A stretch of 7,025 bases of DNA, from contig JAGCOQ010000048.1 in assembly GCA_017642625.1 (NCBI GenBank), positions 1 to 7,025 of the forward strand, given 5' to 3'. This DNA comes from Alphaproteobacteria bacterium. GTDB taxonomy: Bacteria > Pseudomonadota > Alphaproteobacteria > Rs-D84. Positions 1-6,665 of the stretch are shown one piece after another. Position 1 is the first letter of the stretch. Each line of letters begins with the position of its first letter. Below the pieces are notes generated by a model. It did no database searches. It saw only the letters and a list, made by a program, of their open reading frames with translations, and was not told where the DNA came from. A program made the position numbers and the translations under genes.

Positions 1-1
1 A

Positions 2-184
2 ACCCCGACCCCGATCAAGCCCGCGCCCGACGCGAACCCGACCCCGAACGAATCCGAAACTGTGAAAATGTTAAAAGAGATGCTTGGACTCATGCGGGCG
101 GGGAACGTTAACGGAATCGGGACAAACCCGCCCGCGGAAAAAGACGCCTCGGACATCCTCGCGGAAATCATCGACCCCGAATGA
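2..184 (+). CDS. C-terminal end of probable head scaffolding protein (partial)
   Basis: An open frame enters from the left edge and ends at TGA 182-184, giving the last 60 residues of a protein whose start lies outside the window. The first ~18 residues are a low-complexity Pro/Thr/Asp/Asn linker (TPTPIKPAPDANPTPNES). A Met/Leu-rich, probably helical stretch follows (ETVKMLKEMLGLMRAG), then an acidic helical tail ending DILAEIIDPE. I recognise no specific domain. The assignment is by synteny only: in phi29 the gene just before the capsid gene encodes the small, helical scaffold protein gp7, and a charged helical C-terminus would fit. A head-associated or other virion protein is possible. The codon style (GCG, CCG, CCC, GAC) matches the genes that follow, and the next start codon is 34 bases away, so it is probably co-transcribed with the capsid gene. 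Confidence 0.6.
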   Translation, partial: TPTPIKPAPDANPTPNESETVKMLKEMLGLMRAGNVNGIGTNPPAEKDASDILAEIIDPE

Positions 185-191
185 CATCTAT

Positions 192-197
192 TATAAT
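192..197 (+). promoter_or_regulatory. Possible -10 element upstream of the capsid gene
   Basis: A perfect TATAAT lies in the 34-base gap before the capsid start, inside an A/T-rich tract. No credible -35 hexamer is found 16-18 bases upstream; the bases there lie in the end of the preceding gene and read close to CATCGA. There is no extended-10 TG. It could be a weak internal promoter boosting capsid expression, or simply an A/T-rich leader before the ribosome binding site (AGAGGG, about 9 bases before the ATG). Confidence 0.2.
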
Positions 198-218
198 AGG
201 AAAAGAGGGAAATAAAAA

Positions 219-1406
219 ATGGCAAACAGTTTTACTTTTAACCAGATTGCTACGATTCTGAATACGCTCATGCAGGACGCACAGGGAAGGAGTGGAAACT
301 CAACCCCCGTCGCTCGAAATACAGCCGATTTCGTCACTCAGGCGACGACCGTATTATCGGGCGGTACAGACCCGATTATGAGCAGTCTTACACAGCTAAT
401 CGCAAAAACCGTTTTTTCCGTTCGACCGTATCGCGGGAAGTTTCGTCTGTTGGATACATCCCCCCTCGCGTATGGCAATACGGTAAGAAAAGTTACTCCC
501 GTTTTCGTCGATTCGGCTGTCAGTCAACCAATGTTCAATGACCAACCCGCCGACGGTTCCAGTTCCGACCATTGGACAATCAAGCGTCCGAAAGTTCTAC
601 AGACCATGTTCAACGGGTTTGAACAGTACATGGTACAAGCCCCTACTGTTTTCGAAGATCAGTTGCGTTCAGCGTTCCGCGGTCCCGACGAACTCGGCGA
701 TTTTATCACGTCTCAGGCTGTAGCCGTTCAGAATGAACTCGATCAGCAGAAGGAAACATTGGCGCGGAACACGGTCGCGAATATGATCGGCGCGAAAAAT
801 ATCGCCGATTCGGCAAGCGTGATTCATTGCCTAACCGAATATAACGCGGAAACAGGACTTTCATTGACCGCGCAGGACGTTTTCAAACCCGCGAACTTTT
901 CCGCGTTCGTTCAGTGGTTTTATGCATTGGTCGAAAAATATTCGGGACTTCTGGAAGAAAGAACCGTTGCGCATCATATGGCATTGACGGGCTATACGAT
1001 TTTAAGACATACGCCGAAGAAAGAACAGCGTCTTCTTATGTGGCAACCGTTCCTTCAGAAAATTAAAACAATGTCTCTCGCGGGACTGTATCATGAATCC
1101 CTGTTGACAATGGATGTAACCGAAGGCGTGAATTATTGGCAGGATTATGAATATCCCGACCGTATTACGGTTACACCGTCCTATACGACAGCCGCGGGCG
1201 CGGTCGCAACGGGAGCCGCGCAGACAATGACCGATATTCTCGGCGTATTGTTTGACCGGGAAGCAATGGGAATTAATGTACAGCTTGAAAAAGCGGTTTC
1301 AACTCCCATGAACGCAAAAGGACTGTATTACAACACGTTCTATCACATGGCGAAACGTTTCTACAATGACTTGACTGAAAATTGTATCGTTTTCGTTCTC
1401 GACTAA
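219..1406 (+). CDS. Major capsid protein, phi29 gp8-like (HK97 fold)
   Basis: This 395-residue protein is the head shell subunit. Two regions resemble phi29 gp8 as I recall it. Residues ~66-190 (SVRPYRGKFRLLDTSPL onward, with the TVRKVTPVFVD strand and a Phe-rich FEDQLRSAF segment) match the VVIRQVSLNNPLKKF...KTAF region. The last 28 residues (GLYYNTFYHMAKRFYNDL, then a hydrophobic VFVLD end) match the GLYWNYYYHVWQTLSVSRF...AFV segment. Phi29 gp8 is ~448 residues because a BIG2 Ig-like domain follows this point; here the protein ends there, so only the HK97-type core is present. The start at ATG 219 has an AGAGGG ribosome site about 9 bases upstream. It follows the probable scaffold gene, as in phi29. 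A stable hairpin lies just after the stop, consistent with capsid mRNA being made in excess of the downstream tail genes. Confidence 0.9.
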   Translation: MANSFTFNQIATILNTLMQDAQGRSGNSTPVARNTADFVTQATTVLSGGTDPIMSSLTQLIAKTVFSVRPYRGKFRLLDTSPLAYGNTVRKVTPVFVDSAVSQPMFNDQPADGSSSDHWTIKRPKVLQTMFNGFEQYMVQAPTVFEDQLRSAFRGPDELGDFITSQAVAVQNELDQQKETLARNTVANMIGAKNIADSASVIHCLTEYNAETGLSLTAQDVFKPANFSAFVQWFYALVEKYSGLLEERTVAHHMALTGYTILRHTPKKEQRLLMWQPFLQKIKTMSLAGLYHESLLTMDVTEGVNYWQDYEYPDRITVTPSYTTAAGAVATGAAQTMTDILGVLFDREAMGINVQLEKAVSTPMNAKGLYYNTFYHMAKRFYNDLTENCIVFVLD

Positions 1407-1430
1407 TGCCCGCTTCTTTCTCTTTACATA

Positions 1431-1457
1431 GCCCCTAACGGTTAACACGTTAGGGGC
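1431..1457 (+). terminator. Perfect 10-bp hairpin after the capsid gene (partial terminator or mRNA-stabilising element)
   Basis: GCCCCTAACG (1431-1440) pairs perfectly with CGTTAGGGGC (1448-1457) around a 7-base loop. It sits 24 bases after the capsid stop and just before the knob ribosome site at 1463-1470. Only AATTT follows rather than a clear U-run, so full intrinsic termination is unlikely. It may allow partial read-through, lowering tail-knob mRNA relative to capsid, or it may protect the 3' end of processed capsid mRNA. The hairpin is seen directly; its role is inferred. Confidence 0.6.
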
Positions 1458-1462
1458 AATTT

Positions 1463-1470
1463 AAAAGGGG
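1463..1470 (+). promoter_or_regulatory. Ribosome binding site fixing the tail-knob start
   Basis: AAAAGGGG ends 9 bases before ATG 1480, a normal distance. The in-frame TTG at 1471 directly abuts this purine run, which leaves no room for Shine-Dalgarno pairing. ATG 1480 is therefore the likely start, and the extra N-terminal Met-Phe-Phe of the longer reading is probably not translated. Confidence 0.75.
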
Positions 1471-1479
1471 TTGTTTTTT

Positions 1480-2916
1480 ATGGCACTAACCGCAACCTTT
1501 TATGTATTCTCAAAACGCGAAAATTCAACGAAAGTCCCGCCCGTCGGGACGACAAACACACAATTTTCCGTCGATTTAAAAGAAGGGACGAACGTAACCG
1601 AACCGACGTTTTTAATTCTCCCGTCGGCGGGAATTACTGTTTATTCGTTTAATTACGTTCACGTTTCGTCATTCAACCGTTATTATTTTATTCGGGAATG
1701 GCGTTGGATGAATGGAATCTGGGAGATTGACTGTATTTGTGATTTGCTCGCAACCTATAAAACCGCTATCGGGAATTCGACCGAATATGTATTGCGTTCC
1801 GCGTCGAATTATAACGGTTCTGTTATCGATACGCTGTATCCGATCATAAACAGCGTTTCAACGGGAACAAAAACCATAACGGCGGGCGCGATCAATATTA
1901 ATGTGAATTCGGGCTATTACGTCGTCGGCGTGATTTCACCCTCGGCGAGTATTTCGGGCGCGGTCGCTTATTATGCGTTCACGTATACGGAATTTAACCA
2001 GTTTAAACAGATGCTTTTGAGTTCCGCGTCATGGACGAATGTCCAAGCGTCGGAAATCTCTGAAGATATGCTTAAAACCATTTTTAACCCGTTCCAGTAT
2101 ATCGTTAGCTGTCGTTGGTTCCCGTCCATCCCCGCGGGCTATATCACAAGCGTTGCACAAGTAAAATTTGGTTGGTGGGATTTCACCTGTTCAGCATCGA
2201 TATTTACAAGCACATTAGCAATTAATAATGATACATTCACCGTAGCATATAGCGACATACCAAAACACCCGAAAGCATCAACACGCGGTAACTATCTTAA
2301 TAAACGCCCGTTTACTGAATACTATTTGATTATGGCACCCTATGGAATTATCGAAATTCCAGATAATATCGTCGGGAGTTCGGGCGGGTTGACTTTTGTT
2401 AATACGACCGACTTTTTTACGGGAGACTGTACGCTTTCTATTTTCCTGACCTCAAACCTCGCGCCCGTCATTACCGCAAACGGTAAAATCGGCGTAGACA
2501 TCCAAATCGCTCAGGTATCGTCAAACCCGCTCGCGGGTATCAATGCAATCGGGCAAGGTATCGGCGCGGTTGCGGGAAATATCCTAACAGGAAACGCGGG
2601 CGGGGCGATCATGAACGCGATAACGGGTATTGCGTCGGCGGTCGAACAATCCGCGCCAACCGTTCAAACGGGCGGGGGAACGGGCGCGTTTTCCGATATC
2701 TGCAAATTCGGCGGGAGTTGCTATTTATCCGCAAAATTTTATGACGTCGCGGACGAAGACGTTTCACAACTCGGTCGCCCGTTATGTCAAGCGAAACAGA
2801 TTAGTACATTATCGGGTTATATAAAAGTTGCCGACGCGGATATCGCAGTCGTCGCAACACTGGAAGAACAAAGACAAATCAAAGCGTATATGGAAAACGG
2901 TTTTTTCTATGAATAG
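1480..2916 (+). CDS. Tail knob / distal tail tube protein, phi29 gp9-like
   Basis: From ATG 1480 the product is 478 residues. It is predicted to form the distal tail tube and knob through which DNA leaves the particle. The N-terminal half is β-rich with many aromatic residues, as in gp9 (YFIREWRWMNGIWEIDC is typical of the family's N-terminal tube domain). Residues ~351-388 form a long Gly/Ala/Ile segment (LAGINAIGQGIGAVAGNILTG and onward) in the place of the hydrophobic loops of phi29 gp9, which plug the tube and later insert in the host membrane. The C-terminus (LSGYIKVADADI ... ALL-hydrophilic helix ... ENGFFYE) parallels the gp9 segment [26 protein letters not shown]. Gp9 of phi29 is 599 residues, so this is a shorter family member. 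It lies directly after the capsid gene, with no head-fibre gene between. The stop TAG overlaps the ribosome site of the lysozyme gene. Confidence 0.85.
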   Translation: MALTATFYVFSKRENSTKVPPVGTTNTQFSVDLKEGTNVTEPTFLILPSAGITVYSFNYVHVSSFNRYYFIREWRWMNGIWEIDCICDLLATYKTAIGNSTEYVLRSASNYNGSVIDTLYPIINSVSTGTKTITAGAININVNSGYYVVGVISPSASISGAVAYYAFTYTEFNQFKQMLLSSASWTNVQASEISEDMLKTIFNPFQYIVSCRWFPSIPAGYITSVAQVKFGWWDFTCSASIFTSTLAINNDTFTVAYSDIPKHPKASTRGNYLNKRPFTEYYLIMAPYGIIEIPDNIVGSSGGLTFVNTTDFFTGDCTLSIFLTSNLAPVITANGKIGVDIQIAQVSSNPLAGINAIGQGIGAVAGNILTGNAGGAIMNAITGIASAVEQSAPTVQTGGGTGAFSDICKFGGSCYLSAKFYDVADEDVSQLGRPLCQAKQISTLSGYIKVADADIAVVATLEEQRQIKAYMENGFFYE

Positions 2917-2924
2917 GTGATTAT

Positions 2925-3524
2925 ATGGCATGGATAGAACCGGGCGATAGAAATCTAAACAGTTCCGAAATGGATAACAACGCCCTAGAATGTTACAATT
3001 TTTTCAGTTCTCTTTCTCCTGCATGGACAGTCGAAAGCATATCTGCTTTATGCGGAAATATGCAGAGAGAGAGTACAATCAATCCTCAACGGGTGAATCC
3101 TAATTCGGGGGCGTATGGTTTAACTCAATGGATAGGCAATAAAACTAAAATGCAGAATTGGTGTTCTAATAACGGATACCAGTATGACAGCGGAGTTGGA
3201 CAAACGCACTATATAGAATGGGAACGGGGGCACCCCGGACCGAATCAGTCAGATCAATGGTACGCTACGGCAACGTATAATTTATCTTTTTCGGATTTCG
3301 CCTATAACAGTAATAACGAAAGTCTAGACTATCTAACGGCTTCATTTAAATATTGTTATGAGCGAAACGCGGGCGACGATGTAGCACAAAGACAACAATA
3401 CGCCCGTCACTATTACGAACTGTTCACAGGTCAACCCCCCGCGGGCGGGTTCAGTTTTAAAAAATTAATCGGGGGGATTCTGAAACCTACTTATTATTTA
3501 CCGTTTACCAAGTTTAAAAATTGA
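2925..3524 (+). CDS. Virion-associated tail lysozyme, matching the N-terminal domain of phi29 gp13
   Basis: This 199-residue protein carries a phage tail lysozyme domain over residues ~15-168. The motif GNMQRESTINP closely matches phi29 gp13 GNMQSESTINP, so Glu49 is the likely catalytic acid. The next hallmark, GAYGLTQW (62-69), matches GFGLVQW, followed by a W-rich stretch around NWCSNNGYQYDSG. In phi29 the equivalent domain cleaves peptidoglycan glycan strands from the tail tip during entry. Phi29 gp13 is ~365 residues with a second M23 zinc-peptidase domain; here no such domain follows, only a short hydrophobic/basic tail (175-199, FSFKKLIGGILKPTYY). No signal peptide is seen, as expected for a virion component. 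It follows the knob gene by 8 bases, and its AGGTGA site overlaps the preceding stop. It lies between the knob and portal genes, unlike phi29, where gp13 follows gp12. It appears somewhat AT-richer than its neighbours, about 40% G+C in sample lines. Confidence 0.85.
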   Translation: MAWIEPGDRNLNSSEMDNNALECYNFFSSLSPAWTVESISALCGNMQRESTINPQRVNPNSGAYGLTQWIGNKTKMQNWCSNNGYQYDSGVGQTHYIEWERGHPGPNQSDQWYATATYNLSFSDFAYNSNNESLDYLTASFKYCYERNAGDDVAQRQQYARHYYELFTGQPPAGGFSFKKLIGGILKPTYYLPFTKFKN

Positions 3525-3533
3525 GGTGGAAAT

Positions 3534-4472
3534 ATGGATAGACCGCCGTTCACGTATGATTATTTAAACGCTGTTGATTCACAGATACCTAATTCATTTT
3601 TACATATACATAACACGGGCGTTTCACGATTTTTTAAACGTCTTCTAATGCTCGACTGTATTTCTGTTTTCGATTGGACGTTACCCGACCATTGGGACGC
3701 TGATTACTTCAGATATGTTGTTATGGGGTTCGGTTGGGCGGTCATATTTAAAACGAACCTGTTCGGCGTGATTCCGCAGTGGGGGACGCTGTCAGGAATG
3801 AATGTTTTCTATCGACCCATCCGCGCAATTGTAACAAACCCGCTTCTAAATTCGCGGGAATTGACGATTAATAAAAATTGCGTTGTTCTGAAACTCTCCC
3901 CTGATTATAAAGGGGTTTCCGACATCGTCGATTATTATGGCGACCTTCTCGCACTTTGTTATGAATCATTGGCGGTCAATATCTTAAATTCGCGTTTGGC
4001 ATATGTCGTCGGCGTAAACGGAAAAGCAGAAGCAGAAACCTTTAAAGCCTTGTACGATGAAATCGCAAGCGGTAAGCCCGCAGTCGTTCGGCGGGAAACC
4101 AAATCGGCGGGACAATTGGGGAAATCATTTTCAGATCAATGGGAAACATTTCTCCAGAACGTCGGGCAAAACTTTATCGCGCCCGAAATGCTCGATTCAC
4201 TAAACCAGATACGCGACGAATTTTTAACAGTAATCGGAATTCCTAACCTGTCCGAACGGAAAAAAGAACGCGTGAATCAAATTGATTCCGAACGAAATAC
4301 GTTTGAAACAAAAACAAAAATAGATTTATGGCTTGAAGAACTCCAGAAGGGAATAGATCAATCAATACAAATGTTTCCCGAACTGGAAGGGACTTTTTCA
4401 GTCAAAAAACGATTTGAAGAGGTGAAAAACAATGCGCGTGAAAATGTCGCTTCTAGCATTATTCAACTATGA
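3534..4472 (+). CDS. Upper collar / connector (portal) protein, phi29 gp10-like
   Basis: At 312 residues this is almost the length of phi29 gp10 (309). In that family a dodecameric ring sits at one head vertex, nucleates assembly and is the DNA channel. The best match is residues ~224-248: NQIRDEFLTVIGIPNLSERK aligns with [20 protein letters not shown] and is followed in both by KER and an acidic/Asn segment, the clip/stem region. The N-terminal part (FFKRLLMLDCISVFDWTLPD) resembles the gp10 [24 protein letters not shown] stretch. A charged helical C-terminus (FEEVKNNARENVASS) parallels gp10's. ATG 3534 is preceded by GAGGTGG, which overlaps the lysozyme stop. The last 41 bases also encode the start of the lower collar gene, suggesting translational coupling of two proteins that bind each other. 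Confidence 0.88.
   Translation: MDRPPFTYDYLNAVDSQIPNSFLHIHNTGVSRFFKRLLMLDCISVFDWTLPDHWDADYFRYVVMGFGWAVIFKTNLFGVIPQWGTLSGMNVFYRPIRAIVTNPLLNSRELTINKNCVVLKLSPDYKGVSDIVDYYGDLLALCYESLAVNILNSRLAYVVGVNGKAEAETFKALYDEIASGKPAVVRRETKSAGQLGKSFSDQWETFLQNVGQNFIAPEMLDSLNQIRDEFLTVIGIPNLSERKKERVNQIDSERNTFETKTKIDLWLEELQKGIDQSIQMFPELEGTFSVKKRFEEVKNNARENVASSIIQL
4416..4424 (+). promoter_or_regulatory. Ribosome binding site of the lower collar gene, inside the portal gene
   Basis: GAAGAGGTG lies within the portal coding sequence and ends 7 bases before ATG 4432. It favours this ATG over the in-frame ATG at 4444, which would be 19 bases away. The lower collar gene therefore begins 41 bases before the portal stop ends. 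Confidence 0.65.
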
Positions 4473-5244
4473 CAATGACCTTTTCGATTCGTTCTCTCTC
4501 CCCGACGGAATCGACGCAAATATCCTGTTCCCCCTTCTTTTAACGGAAACCGCGGATTTATCCGTTATTTATCCCGAACCCGAATTGCTAAAAAGTATTA
4601 TAGGGGCATGGAGTGAAAGAAAAACGCCGATTTGGCAAAAACTTTTCGATTCGACAAATTTCGAATATAACCCGATTCATAACTATGACAGAACAGAAAA
4701 CAGAATTCTAAACGTTGCTCATAATGGATACGTTGAAAATACAGGAACCGTCGGGAACGTTCAGAATGATATAGAATTAACGGGCGATAACGGAACAAAT
4801 TCCAATACTTTAACCGATACGGGAACGCTCGGCACTTCTGGAATGTCAAGGGATACCGCCAAACGAACGGGAACCGTTACAGACGCGAAAACGGGCTATA
4901 ACTCGGCAACTTTTCAAGATACAGATAAACAGACGAACGATTTAACCGACGAAAACGGGCATACAGATACAACAACCGAAACACGGAATTTAAAAACCGA
5001 ATCGGAACAAACGCTGAATACATCTCATTCAAGAAACGGTTTTTCAAACAGCACACGAACCGACAACACGAAAGAATCCAGAAATTTAAATGATTCGCAT
5101 ATTGAAACCATACATTCATTCGGAAATATCGGCGTGATGTCAACGCAGGAATTAATCGAACGTACAAGGAAAATTGATAAATTTGACGTCTATTCGGTTA
5201 TAATTGATGATTTCGTCGACTATTTCTGTGTAGGAATCTATTAA
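4432..5244 (+). CDS. Lower collar protein, phi29 gp11-like
   Basis: This 270-residue protein should join the portal ring to the tail knob. It has three parts. The N-terminal domain (1-~84) includes LLKSIIGAWSERKTPIWQKLF, resembling the gp11 segment FRRKFENYMWQLMPKYNKLFESL. A very low-complexity Thr/Asn/Asp/Gly region (~85-225, for example LTDTGTLGTSG and HTDTTTETRNL) corresponds to the Thr-rich central part of gp11. The C-terminal helix (STQELIERTRKIDKFDVYSVII, ending FVDYFCVGIY) corresponds to gp11's MIQRFREIMINIDREIINKM end. Phi29 gp11 is ~293 residues, so length agrees. The start overlaps the portal gene and the gap to the fibre gene is 14 bases. The repetitive Thr/Asn coding is compositionally plain and shows no DNA-level tandem repeat as exact as that in the fibre gene. 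Confidence 0.83.
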   Translation: MRVKMSLLALFNYDNDLFDSFSLPDGIDANILFPLLLTETADLSVIYPEPELLKSIIGAWSERKTPIWQKLFDSTNFEYNPIHNYDRTENRILNVAHNGYVENTGTVGNVQNDIELTGDNGTNSNTLTDTGTLGTSGMSRDTAKRTGTVTDAKTGYNSATFQDTDKQTNDLTDENGHTDTTTETRNLKTESEQTLNTSHSRNGFSNSTRTDNTKESRNLNDSHIETIHSFGNIGVMSTQELIERTRKIDKFDVYSVIIDDFVDYFCVGIY

Positions 5245-5258
5245 AGGGGGATGATACA

Positions 5259-6653
5259 ATGTTTATACGTTATCCGTATTCCGACCTGTACGCGCTGAAT
5301 CTGGATTGGATTCTACAAAAAATAACGGAATTCGAACAAAACAACGCGGATGTAGAAGCGTTAATCGATTCGCTCGGAACCGTCGTAAACAGCGTAAACG
5401 GGCAATCGGGAGATGTAACAATAACAGACGCAATGATAGCGGGGGCAAAACTCGGCGCGGTATATGTCGCCCCGAATGTTCCATGGACGAATATAGTATC
5501 TAATATCACTACATTATATAATAGCGGTATAAGAATCGTAGTATGCGGGGCGAACAACCGCGAATTGTATGTTTTGTTTATGTCGGGTTCCAGTGTTAAT
5601 TATGCGAGGTATAACCCGCTCGGGAGTGCGTCAACTTTCGTCGAATCTGTCAACGGGCAAAGCGGGGCGGTATCAATCACAGATTCGATGATTAACGCGA
5701 CCGATATTAATATATTTGATTGGGCCGACCCTTCGGAAACCATATCAGATTATACTCCCGCTAATCTCTTGGCATTATATGATAACGGTGTTCGCGTTAT
5801 TTTCACGCAAAACAGTTTTGGCGATTATGCTAATATGTACGCGCTTTATAAATCGGGCGGGACTGTATCCTATGTTGCATATGAACCGACATCCGCGGTC
5901 GCGGGCGTCCTGTCAGTTAATGGGATGTCGGGCGCGGTAACACTAACCCCCGCTGATATCGGCGCGGTTCCTACTACAACAACCGTAAACGGAAACCCGC
6001 TTTCATCCGACGTCATACTAACCGCGGGCGATGTCGGCGCGGTTCCTACTACACGAACCGTCAATAATAAAGCACTCTCAACAAATATCACGCTGAACGC
6101 GGGAGACGTCGGCGCGGTTCCTACGACGCGAACCGTCAATAATAAAGCACTCTCAACAAATATCACGCTGAACGCGGGAGACGTTGGCGCGGTTCCTACG
6201 ACGCGAACAATTAACGGTCAGGGACTCGCGGGAGACGTAACACTTGAGGCAACAGATATCGAATCGGGTATCATGACACCAGGAAATACTATTGCTCAGG
6301 ATTTGACAGAATTAAAAACGTTCGACGAACAGATAATACTTAAATATTTACCTCAAATAATGTCGACAACAATTGTTAATGCTTCAGATGCAACTAAAAA
6401 TTTAATACAAAGAAATATCATCCCCGGCGACGGAATGTACTTTATTCAACTAGCAACGCAGACCACACAAACGAATGCTGTATCAATGTATTATTTGAGA
6501 CGTTATAACAATAACTTTTATGTCACTCCTATTTTTGAAGGAACAAGCAACCAATGCCCGCGTATTAATTCTTCGGGAGTCCTAACACTCAACGGAGTAA
6601 CTCCAAATAACAACGTAATAAAAATTTGTGTGCAATCGGTTTATCTGCCATAA
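5259..6653 (+). CDS. Tail fibre / appendage protein with tandem repeats (receptor-binding candidate)
   Basis: At 464 residues this occupies the phi29 gp12 (appendage) position but shows no clear gp12 similarity. Its parts are: a short N-terminal motif (FIRYPYSDLYALNLDWILQK, residues 2-21), probably the virion anchor with a helix to ~38; two related ~85-residue units starting SVNGQSG at 45 and 130; a third SVNGMSG start at 219; four 25-residue repeats (235-334) with the pattern GAVPTTRTVN-x-LS-x-ITL-x-AGDV; and a unique C-terminal region (~337-464) with a short helix followed by β-rich, Asn/Thr-rich sequence, the likely receptor-binding tip. VNGxxGxVTL / DIGAVPTTxTVNG repeats are common in phage fibres and form β-structured shafts, usually as trimers. 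ATG 5259 has AAAGGGGG 8 bases upstream; the closer ATG 5251 is in another frame. The tip is AT-richer than the shaft. The fibre role is well supported; the receptor is unknown. Confidence 0.82.
   Translation: MFIRYPYSDLYALNLDWILQKITEFEQNNADVEALIDSLGTVVNSVNGQSGDVTITDAMIAGAKLGAVYVAPNVPWTNIVSNITTLYNSGIRIVVCGANNRELYVLFMSGSSVNYARYNPLGSASTFVESVNGQSGAVSITDSMINATDINIFDWADPSETISDYTPANLLALYDNGVRVIFTQNSFGDYANMYALYKSGGTVSYVAYEPTSAVAGVLSVNGMSGAVTLTPADIGAVPTTTTVNGNPLSSDVILTAGDVGAVPTTRTVNNKALSTNITLNAGDVGAVPTTRTVNNKALSTNITLNAGDVGAVPTTRTINGQGLAGDVTLEATDIESGIMTPGNTIAQDLTELKTFDEQIILKYLPQIMSTTIVNASDATKNLIQRNIIPGDGMYFIQLATQTTQTNAVSMYYLRRYNNNFYVTPIFEGTSNQCPRINSSGVLTLNGVTPNNNVIKICVQSVYLP
5961..6260 (+). repeat. Four tandem 75-bp repeats in the fibre shaft
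   Basis: Units start at 5961, 6036, 6111 and 6186, each with GGCGCGGTTCCTAC and each coding 25 residues. Copies 2 and 3 differ at only three of 75 bases (hand-aligned) and encode identical residues. Copies 1 and 4 are diverged, though copies 3 and 4 share their first 23 bases. This points to a recent duplication of the central unit, and the array is likely to vary in copy number between relatives. Confidence 0.93.
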
Positions 6654-6660
6654 AGGAGGT
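6653..6660 (+). promoter_or_regulatory. Consensus Shine-Dalgarno for the last gene
   Basis: AAGGAGGT, a complete anti-16S match, overlaps the fibre stop codon by one base and ends 5 bases before ATG 6666. It is the strongest ribosome site in the window, implying efficient translation of the small final gene. Confidence 0.85.
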
Positions 6661-6665
6661 AAAAC

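Noticed and set aside
1..58. Repeated CCCGA-rich DNA as a non-coding repeat element
   Set aside because: It is in frame with the preceding gene's C-terminal part and encodes a Pro/Asp/Asn-rich linker, so coding low complexity explains it.
1104..1109. TTGACA inside the capsid gene as a promoter -35
   Set aside because: No TATAAT-like hexamer lies 16-18 bases downstream; the bases read CGTGAA at the 17-base spacing, and the stretch is ordinary coding sequence.
1471..1479. TTG start adding Met-Phe-Phe to the tail-knob protein
   Set aside because: It abuts the AAAAGGGG run, leaving no spacing for ribosome binding, whereas ATG 1480 has a normal 9-base spacing and gives an ordinary MALTATF start.
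5870..6166. Minus-strand reading frame of 98 codons over the fibre repeats, and the other minus-strand frames at 4598-4849, 4877-5167 and 5263-5557
   Set aside because: They lie antisense within well-supported genes, lack ribosome sites, and their repeats only mirror the fibre repeats.
5961..6260. Diversity-generating retroelement template/variable repeat pair
   Set aside because: The near-identical copies are adjacent tandem units in the shaft, not separated TR/VR; differences are not adenine-specific and no reverse transcriptase is present in the window.
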